Of a DNA stretch of 13,775 nt, positions 8,490-13,775 are shown piece by piece. The first letter of the stretch is position 1; every line of letters starts with the position of its first letter. The DNA comes from Desulfobacteraceae bacterium (GTDB lineage Bacteria > Desulfobacterota > Desulfobacteria > Desulfobacterales > Desulfosalsimonadaceae). Both the position numbers and the translations under genes were made by a program. The stretch spans positions 1 to 13,775 of the forward strand of contig DAIEHU010000040.1 of NCBI GenBank assembly GCA_027353395.1, written 5' to 3'. The notes below the pieces were generated by a model. That model did not search any database, was not told where the DNA came from, and saw only the letters and a list, made by a program, of their open reading frames with translations.

Positions 8490-8592
8490 ATTTAATATTT
8501 ACACCGTGTTGCAAAGGCCAAATGACAGATGCATGGCGCATCCAAACAGCACCGATGCGACCACCCGGATAGCTCTTACCATATCATCGGGG

Positions 8593-8622
8593 ATAAAACA
8601 AATTTTTTTAGATATTTGTCAA
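8593..8622 (-). promoter_or_regulatory. Candidate sigma70 promoter for pilC
   Basis: On the minus strand a perfect -35 box TTGACA (8622-8617) is followed after 18 bases by TTTTAT (8598-8593), four of six matches to the -10 consensus. Transcription would start roughly 135 nt upstream of the pilC ATG. A weaker alternative nearer the gene is TTGCAA at 8514-8509 with TATTTT at 8490-8485, also 18 bases apart. This is a sequence match only. Confidence 0.4.
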
Positions 8623-8656
8623 ATTCCCCGGCCATAAGAGCGATTACCCGATTCAC

Positions 8657-8670
8657 CCGGACCGGTCCGG
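8657..8670. promoter_or_regulatory. Perfect 14-bp palindrome, possible operator
   Basis: CCGGACCGGTCCGG reads identically on both strands. It lies in the divergent intergenic region about 35 bp upstream, in the pilC sense, of the candidate pilC -35 box. The half-site TCCGG recurs at 8675-8679. Such a symmetric site could bind a dimeric regulator, but no regulator gene is in the window. Confidence 0.35.
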
Positions 8671-8674
8671 CGTG

Positions 8675-8699
8675 TCCGGTTATTCAAAAAATAACCGGA
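8675..8699. repeat. 10-bp-stem inverted repeat
   Basis: TCCGGTTATT (8675-8684) and AATAACCGGA (8690-8699) form a perfect 10-bp stem with a five-base loop (CAAAA). No T-tract follows directly on either strand. It starts 4 bp after the 14-bp palindrome and shares its TCCGG/CCGGA half-site, so it may be part of the same regulatory site, or an RNA hairpin in the leader of the plus-strand operon. Confidence 0.5.
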
Positions 8700-8726
8700 A
8701 CTTGTTTGCGCTATTGATTTTTTTTT

Positions 8727-8774
8727 GTTACCAATCGGTAACTCTCAAGAGAGTCGGCCCCGAAGCCATGACTC
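8727..8774 (+). repeat. Three consecutive short hairpins upstream of the nucleotidyltransferase start
   Basis: GTTACC/GGTAAC (8727-8742, four-base loop) abuts ACTCTC/GAGAGT (8741-8754, two-base centre). The second dyad in turn overlaps GAGTCGGC (8751-8758) pairing with GCC (8765-8767) and GACTC (8770-8774) across a two-base bulge. The three dyads share their edge bases, so the last two cannot form together. They end 39 bp before the TTG start and may act as leader-RNA structure. No function can be assigned from sequence alone. Confidence 0.45.
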
Positions 8775-8813
8775 CGGAATTTTGACAATGGCTTTTTCCC
8801 ATAGGAACGCGCC

Positions 8814-11489
8814 TTGAATCAGATAGAACCATCGACAACCGGAGGGCTCACCCTTATCACCACGCACGCGAACGCGGATTTCGACGCCATCGGATCCATG
8901 CTGGCGGCCCATAAATTATATCCCGGCTCCCTTGTCGTGGCCCCGGCGTTCAATGAAAAAAACGCCAAAAATTTCTTTGTCAGCTCTATGTCCTATCTGT
9001 TTGACATGATCGATATTAAAACCATCGACCTGTCGCAGGTGACCAGGCTGGTGATCGTTGACACCCGGCAGGCAGGCCGCATTGGCATTCTTGACAGCAT
9101 CATTAACCGGCCCGATGTGGAAATCCATATTTTCGACCATCACCCGCCGGCAAAAAATGACATAACGGCGCATTATGCGCTTGCCAGCCCCACCGGCGCC
9201 AACGTCACCCTTCTGACGGAGGTCATCCAGGAACGGGGGATTCCCATTTCCCCTGAAGAGGCGACGGTCATGTGTCTGGGGATATATGAGGACACCGGCT
9301 CATTCACGTTCGCCTCCACCACGGCCAGAGACTTTACGGCGGCCGGCTTTCTGATCTCCAAAGGCGCGGATATCATCACCATCGCCAGTCTGATCGCCAA
9401 GGAAATGGATACGCGCCAGATCAGCCTGTTAAACGATATGATCAACGCCGCCGAACACCACCGGATCAATGGCATTGACGTGACGATTGCCACCGTAACC
9501 TGCGATGAATACATCCATGACCTAGCCTTTCTGGTCCAGAAGATGATGCGCATCGAATCTCTGAACACGCTGTTCGGCATCGCTCTGATGAAAAACAAAA
9601 TCTATGTTTCGGCCCGGAGCCTGAGTCCTGAAGTGGATGTGGGGGAAATCCTGACAGCTTTGGGCGGCGGGGGGCACAAATCCGCTGCGGCCGCCACTAT
9701 CAAGGATAAAACCCTGGCCCAGACGGAAAATCTTCTGATGGAGACGCTTCAGAAACATCTCATTTCCAAAAACCGCGCCATTGACATCATGTCCTCCCCC
9801 GCAATCACCGTGGATTCCGGCACCACCTGCCAGCAGGCGCGCCAGATGCTCACCCGGTATAATATCAACGCCCTTCTGGTGGTTGAATGGACCGGCGGCA
9901 AAGACCGGCTCGTGGGATTCATTTCCCGGCAGGTGATCGAAAAGGCACTCTATCATGCCCTAGACGATATCCCCATCAAGGAATACATGACGTCGGAATT
10001 CGCCATTGTCGGGCCGAATGCGGATATTCAGGAAATTCAGGAAAAAATCATCAAAAACAAGCAGCGGGTGCTGCCGGTCATGGAAGATGAAAAAATCATC
10101 GGGGCCATTACCCGCACCGATCTCCTCAATCTTCTCGTCCAGGAATCCCAGGACCGGAAGGCCCGGCTGACGGAAGAAAAACAAGGGGCTTCAAATCCGC
10201 GCACCAAAAACATCATATCGTTCATGAAAGAACGATTGCCAAAACCCATTCTCACAATTCTGGCCCATATCGGGACGGTTGCAAACGAATTCGGGTATCC
10301 GGCCTATGTGGTGGGCGGATTTGTCCGGGATATGTTTTTATTCCGGCATAATGACGATATCGATATCGTGGTGGAAGGCAACGGGATTCTATTCGCCAAG
10401 CGCTTTGCAAAATTTTACGGGGCACGGGTCAATGCCTATGACAAATTCGGCACGGCCATCATCATTTTTCCCGACGGATTTAAAGTTGACGTGGCTTCCG
10501 CCCGAATGGAGTATTACAAGGAACCTGCGGCCCTGCCCACCGTTGAAATGAGTTCCATCAAACTCGACCTTTTCCGGCGCGATTTTACCATCAACACCCT
10601 GGCTGTATCTCTGAACCCCGAGTCATTCGGGCGGCTGATCGATTTTTTCGGCGCCCAGCGGGACATCAAGGAAAAAGCCATACGTATTCTCCATAATTTA
10701 AGCTTTGTGGAAGATCCCACCCGGGCGTTCCGCGCCATCCGCTTTGAGCAGCGGTTCGGCTTCAAGATCGGCAAACTCACCTCCGGTTTAATTGAAAACG
10801 CGGTCAAAATGGATTTTTTCAAACAATTGTCCGGCCGGCGGGTTTTCTCCGAGATTGCCCATATCCTGAAGGAAGACAACCCCATTCCCGCCATTATTCG
10901 CCTCAATGAATACCATCTGCTCAAGGTGGTGGATGCGCCCATGTCGCTGGACACGAAGTTAATGGCGTATCTGAACGCTGCTAAAAAAGTCATCGCCTGG
11001 TTTGACCTGCTGTTTACGGAAGAAAACTATGAAAAATGGACGGTCTATTTTCTGGTCATGCTCCATCATGCGGACAAAACCCGGGCAGAAGGCCTCTGCG
11101 AACGATTTGAAATTCCCCCGAAACTTCAAAAACGCTTCGTCAGGGAACGAATGGCCGCTGAAAACTGCATGAATCAGCTCCTCCGCCACCCGACGCTTTC
11201 CAACGGCGAACTTTACCGTGAACTCAAGGATATGCGCATTGAACTCATCCTGTATGTCATGTCCATCACCACGAGCCGCAAGCTGGTCAAGGCCATCTCG
11301 TATTTTGTGACCGATCTCCGGAGCATCCGGCTGACCGTGGGGGGCAAGGATATTCAAGCCTTGGGCCTGAAACCGTCGCCCCTGTTCGGAAAAATCCTGT
11401 CGGCAGTAATGGAGGAAAAACTCAACGGCCGCATACAAACCCCTGAACAGGAAATCAAATTTTTAAAGGATTATGTCCATGCACTTTAA
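8814..11489 (+). CDS. DHH phosphoesterase - CBS pair - tRNA nucleotidyltransferase fusion (A-adding type)
   Basis: An 891-aa multidomain protein. Residues 10-170 are a DHH phosphoesterase with HANADFDAIGS (18-28), D83, DHHP (108-111) and YEDTGSF (158-164), followed by DHHA1 with GGGGHKSAAAA (284-294). Two CBS domains lie at about 322-386 and 387-444. The C-terminal half is a class II CCA-adding/poly(A) polymerase module: VVGGFVRDMFL (499-509), catalytic DID (515-517), RRDFTINTLAV (588-598), and EDPTR (633-637), the nucleobase-templating motif, followed by helical RNA-binding regions. Aquifex and Geobacter are known to split CC- and A-addition between two enzymes, the Aquifex A-adding enzyme having this fused layout, so A-addition to tRNA 3' ends is the likely activity. 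Full CCA addition or poly(A) polymerase remain possible. The start is TTG with AGGA 7 nt upstream. All DHH metal ligands look intact. The gene overlaps the next one by 17 bp. Confidence 0.9.
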   Translation: MNQIEPSTTGGLTLITTHANADFDAIGSMLAAHKLYPGSLVVAPAFNEKNAKNFFVSSMSYLFDMIDIKTIDLSQVTRLVIVDTRQAGRIGILDSIINRPDVEIHIFDHHPPAKNDITAHYALASPTGANVTLLTEVIQERGIPISPEEATVMCLGIYEDTGSFTFASTTARDFTAAGFLISKGADIITIASLIAKEMDTRQISLLNDMINAAEHHRINGIDVTIATVTCDEYIHDLAFLVQKMMRIESLNTLFGIALMKNKIYVSARSLSPEVDVGEILTALGGGGHKSAAAATIKDKTLAQTENLLMETLQKHLISKNRAIDIMSSPAITVDSGTTCQQARQMLTRYNINALLVVEWTGGKDRLVGFISRQVIEKALYHALDDIPIKEYMTSEFAIVGPNADIQEIQEKIIKNKQRVLPVMEDEKIIGAITRTDLLNLLVQESQDRKARLTEEKQGASNPRTKNIISFMKERLPKPILTILAHIGTVANEFGYPAYVVGGFVRDMFLFRHNDDIDIVVEGNGILFAKRFAKFYGARVNAYDKFGTAIIIFPDGFKVDVASARMEYYKEPAALPTVEMSSIKLDLFRRDFTINTLAVSLNPESFGRLIDFFGAQRDIKEKAIRILHNLSFVEDPTRAFRAIRFEQRFGFKIGKLTSGLIENAVKMDFFKQLSGRRVFSEIAHILKEDNPIPAIIRLNEYHLLKVVDAPMSLDTKLMAYLNAAKKVIAWFDLLFTEENYEKWTVYFLVMLHHADKTRAEGLCERFEIPPKLQKRFVRERMAAENCMNQLLRHPTLSNGELYRELKDMRIELILYVMSITTSRKLVKAISYFVTDLRSIRLTVGGKDIQALGLKPSPLFGKILSAVMEEKLNGRIQTPEQEIKFLKDYVHAL

Positions 11490-12150
11490 TTTTATCGATT
11501 TTTTTCTCGTTATCATCCCCCTCGTGATCGCCGTTATCCTGCATGAGATTGCTCATGGATATATCGCCCTCCAATTTGGCGACACCACAGCCCGTGACGC
11601 TGGACGTCTCAGCCTCAATCCCGTCAGCCATGTGGATGTGTTCGGGTCATTGCTTCTGCCCCTGATACTGAAACTATCGGGGGCCCCCATATTGTTCGGG
11701 TACGCCAAGCCCGTGCCGGTTAACTTCGCCAGGTTGAGGCCTTTCAAAACCGGGACCCTTGCCGTGGCGTCCGCGGGCGTGGCGGTCAATTTCAGCCTGG
11801 CGCTTGTGTCCGCCGCTCTTTTCCGGATATTGATCCGTTTTCCGCACGGCGTTCTGGCGTCGCTTCCGGAAGCGGCGTCGGTCATTATTTTGAAATTCTT
11901 GTTTTACAGCGTCACCATCAACGTGGTGCTGGCGCTGTTCAACCTGATTCCCATTCCGCCCCTGGATGGAGGCCGAATCGTTACAGCCCTCCTGCCGGTA
12001 CGCCTCCAGATTAAACTGATTCCCCTGGAAAGATTCGGAATGCTGATCTTGATTGTGCTTTTATTCACAAATTCGCTTGATCTTTTCATGACTTATTTTG
12101 TAACTCCTCTGATACGCTGGCTGCTTCCCTTACCGGCCGGCCTTCTTTAA
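11473..12150 (+). CDS. M50 family site-2-type zinc metalloprotease
   Basis: Intramembrane metalloprotease of 225 residues. The zinc motif HEIAH is at 24-28 with E25 as catalytic base. The second ligand motif NLIPIPPLDGGR is at 157-168 with D165. The segment GRLSLNPVSHVDVFGSLLLP (44-63) marks the compact, PDZ-less YwhC-like subgroup rather than RseP. Hydrophobic segments near 8-30, 58-76, 93-120, 136-158 and 188-212 cover most of the protein. Its substrate is unknown. The ATG at 11473 overlaps the preceding gene by 17 bp with AAAGGA just upstream; Met3 at 11479 has better SD spacing (about 9 nt) and is equally plausible. It sits between the nucleotidyltransferase and trpS, an order common in related bacteria, but this does not reveal its role. 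Confidence 0.92.
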   Translation: MSMHFNFIDFFLVIIPLVIAVILHEIAHGYIALQFGDTTARDAGRLSLNPVSHVDVFGSLLLPLILKLSGAPILFGYAKPVPVNFARLRPFKTGTLAVASAGVAVNFSLALVSAALFRILIRFPHGVLASLPEAASVIILKFLFYSVTINVVLALFNLIPIPPLDGGRIVTALLPVRLQIKLIPLERFGMLILIVLLFTNSLDLFMTYFVTPLIRWLLPLPAGLL

Positions 12151-12203
12151 AACCGGATGGATGTATTCATTTCATCATCACAGGATAAAAACAGGATACG
12201 CAA

Positions 12204-13190
12204 ATGGCTCCCAGAAAACGAATCGTCAGCGGCATGAGGCCCACCGGCCCCCTGCATCTCGGCAACTATCACGGCGCGCTGGAAAACTGGATTTCCATGC
12301 AGAATGATTATGACTGTTTCTTCTTTATCGCGGACTGGCACGCCCTGACCAGCGATTATGAGGATACGGGCCGGACCCGGGAATTCACCCGGCAAATGAT
12401 GGTGGACTGGCTATCCGCCGGCCTGTCCCCGGAAAAAAGCACGCTGTTTGTGCAGTCCCATATCAAGGAACATGCGGAACTGTTCCTTCTGCTGTCCATG
12501 ATCACGCCGGTTCCCTGGCTGGAGCGGAACCCCACCTACAAGGACCAGATTGACCAGCTGAATAACAAAGACCTGTCAACCTTCGGTTTTTTAGGCTATC
12601 CCGTACTCCAGGCGGCGGACATCATCATCTATAAGGCCGATGGCGTGCCGGTGGGCATCGATCAGGCGCCTCATATTGAGCTGACCCGGGAAATCGTCCG
12701 CCGGTTCAATTATCTTTACGGCCCGGTATTTCCGGAACCCCGGACCATTTTAACCAAAATGGCGAAAATTCTGGGCACCGACCGCCGGAAAATGAGCAAA
12801 AGTTATCAGAACGCCATCTATCTGTCGGACACGCCGGACGCTATCATGAAGACGGTGTCGCAAATGATCACAGACCCCCAGCGGGCACGGAAATCCGATC
12901 CAGGCGACCCGGATGTGTGCAATGTATTTGAATTTCATAGGATTTATTCAGACCCGTCTCTGATTGCCGCCATCAATACCGATTGCCGGTCCGCAAAAAT
13001 CGGGTGTGTTGAGTGTAAAAAAATAATGGCAAAACACCTCACGGACGCCCTCTCGCCCATGCGTGAAAAAAATGCTTATTACACCGCGCATCCCGGCCTT
13101 GTTGACGATATGCTGGCGGCGGGCGAAAAGAAAGCAGTCCAGGTGGCCGGTGAAACGCTTGCGGAAGTCAGGGCGGCCATTAAAATTTAA
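12204..13190 (+). CDS. trpS: Tryptophanyl-tRNA synthetase
   Basis: Class I synthetase that charges tRNA-Trp. The length of 328 residues is normal for bacterial TrpRS. The HIGH-type signature appears as PTGPLHLGNYHGAL (13-26) and the KMSKS loop as DRRKMSKS (193-200). Other family segments are WLERNPTYKDQ (105-115), GYPVLQAADI (131-140), VGIDQAPHIELTREI (150-164) and CRSAKIGCVECKK (261-273). The ATG is preceded by AGGA at 7 nt spacing. The gene starts 53 bp after the M50 protease gene and ends 19 bp before scpA, consistent with one operon. No leader peptide or T-box-like structure was seen upstream. Confidence 0.97.
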   Translation: MAPRKRIVSGMRPTGPLHLGNYHGALENWISMQNDYDCFFFIADWHALTSDYEDTGRTREFTRQMMVDWLSAGLSPEKSTLFVQSHIKEHAELFLLLSMITPVPWLERNPTYKDQIDQLNNKDLSTFGFLGYPVLQAADIIIYKADGVPVGIDQAPHIELTREIVRRFNYLYGPVFPEPRTILTKMAKILGTDRRKMSKSYQNAIYLSDTPDAIMKTVSQMITDPQRARKSDPGDPDVCNVFEFHRIYSDPSLIAAINTDCRSAKIGCVECKKIMAKHLTDALSPMREKNAYYTAHPGLVDDMLAAGEKKAVQVAGETLAEVRAAIKI

Positions 13191-13209
13191 AAGCGGTTTT
13201 AAAACGCCC

Positions 13210-13775
13210 ATGCCCAGCCAAACCTATGAAATAAAACTCGACAATGTGTTTGAAGGGCCCATGGACCTGCTGGTCCATTTGATCAAAAAGCACGAGGTGG
13301 ATATTTACGATATCCCCATCGCCCTGATCACAGACCAGTTTCTGGCCTATCTGGAGTGGATGAAAGCCCTCAACGTGGAAGTGGCCAGCGATTTTCTGGT
13401 CATGGCCGCCACCTTGGCCCACATCAAATCCAGAATGCTGCTGCCGCGCCTTCAGGAAGACCCGGCGGATACGGAAGAAGAAGACCTGCGCCTGGAGATT
13501 GCAGATCAGCTCATGGAGTACCTCCAGATGAAGACCGCGGCCGGTGAGCTGTCCGGCCGTCCCCTGCTTGAAGACGACGTGTTTACACGACACCCGGACA
13601 AAAGCGCCTTTCTGATCGATCCGGGCGCGGAAGTGGTGAAAACCGATCTGTTTGAGCTGATCACCGCCTATCACGACTTGATCAACAGGACTTCGACTGA
13701 CGGCGAAATGCGCATTGCCGCCGAGCGCATTTCCGTAAAAGACCGCATGACTGAAGTCATCAACATCCTGGAGGC
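13210..13775 (+). CDS. scpA: Segregation and condensation protein ScpA, 3' end cut by window edge
   Basis: Kleisin subunit that bridges the SMC dimer with ScpB in the bacterial condensin complex. 188 codons are visible and the frame is open at the right edge. The N-terminal kleisin signature FEGPMDLLVHLI is at residues 14-25, followed by EVDIYDIPIALITDQFLAYL. The conserved helix FLVMAATLAHIKSRMLLP is at 62-79, and an acidic linker begins after it. About 60-80 residues of the usual family length should lie beyond the window, and scpB would be expected next. The ATG at 13210 lies 19 bp after the trpS stop and lacks any recognisable SD; the spacer instead holds the palindrome GTTTTAAAAC (13196-13205). 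Translation may depend on ribosomes finishing trpS. Confidence 0.93.
   Translation, partial: MPSQTYEIKLDNVFEGPMDLLVHLIKKHEVDIYDIPIALITDQFLAYLEWMKALNVEVASDFLVMAATLAHIKSRMLLPRLQEDPADTEEEDLRLEIADQLMEYLQMKTAAGELSGRPLLEDDVFTRHPDKSAFLIDPGAEVVKTDLFELITAYHDLINRTSTDGEMRIAAERISVKDRMTEVINILE

Larger units (their letters stand above)
8447..8813. other. Divergent intergenic region, pilC / nucleotidyltransferase fusion
   Basis: This 367-bp stretch separates the starts of two opposite operons and contains no convincing gene; the short frames here lack family motifs and SD sequences. It holds the pilC SD (8451-8457), an AT-rich dyad with AAATATT and AATATTT arms (8486-8500), a small GATGC/GCATC dyad (8528-8542), candidate promoters, and a cluster of inverted repeats from 8657 to 8774. 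A run of nine T at 8718-8726 follows stem 8675-8699 only after an 18-base gap, so it does not form a canonical terminator. Both blocks must be transcribed from here or from further inside the genes. Confidence 0.8.

Noticed and set aside
8548..8563. Sigma54 promoter for pilC (GG-N10-GC on the minus strand)
   Set aside because: The GG and GC dinucleotides have the right spacing, but the rest of the -24 box matches poorly, and such a pattern is expected by chance in a region of this length.
8675..8726. Rho-independent terminator (10-bp stem plus T9 run)
   Set aside because: The T-run begins 18 bases after the stem, too far for a standard terminator, and no gene on the plus strand ends upstream of it.
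1..13775. CRISPR array, tRNA or rRNA gene, intact insertion sequence
   Set aside because: No regularly spaced direct repeats, cloverleaf-like intergenic segment, rRNA signature or transposase frame was found; intergenic space is too short except at 8447-8813.

Overview
The window carries ten protein genes in two divergent blocks, and no RNA gene, CRISPR array or intact insertion sequence was seen. GC content is moderate (roughly half by eye). The gene content is Gram-negative: BamA, LolC/LolD, a PilC/PilS pair, ScpA, and a DHH-CBS-nucleotidyltransferase fusion of the kind known from Aquifex and Geobacter-type bacteria. The gene orders lysS-lolC-lolD-bamA and nucleotidyltransferase-M50 protease-trpS-scpA both point to a Desulfobacterota (former Deltaproteobacteria) chromosome, probably a sulfate-reducer-like member. 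This assignment is inference from gene content and order; no rRNA is present to confirm it.

Left block, minus strand, read from 8446 down to 1: pilC (type IV pilus inner-membrane platform protein), a six-TM PilS/NtrB-like histidine kinase, a 185-bp gap holding a palindromic element, lysS, lolC, lolD and bamA (cut by the left edge). The last four genes are packed tightly: a 19-bp gap for lysS/lolC, an 8-bp overlap for lolC/lolD and a 4-bp ATGA overlap for lolD/bamA. Together lolC, lolD and bamA serve outer-membrane biogenesis: LolCD extracts lipoproteins from the inner membrane, and BamA inserts beta-barrel proteins.

Centre: 8447-8813 is a 367-bp divergent intergenic region. It holds a strong SD for pilC, plausible sigma70 promoters and a run of perfect or near-perfect inverted repeats, one of them the 14-bp palindrome at 8657-8670.

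Right block, plus strand: an 891-aa DHH phosphoesterase + CBS pair + tRNA nucleotidyltransferase fusion (TTG start), a short M50 site-2-type protease overlapping its end, trpS, and scpA (cut by the right edge). Spacing suggests one operon mixing tRNA 3'-end maturation, tryptophan charging, intramembrane proteolysis and chromosome condensation.

Most of the window is conserved housekeeping sequence. The parts that known genes do not explain are the palindromic element that overlaps the histidine kinase stop codon, the dyad-rich divergent intergenic region, and the missing response regulator next to the PilS-like kinase.
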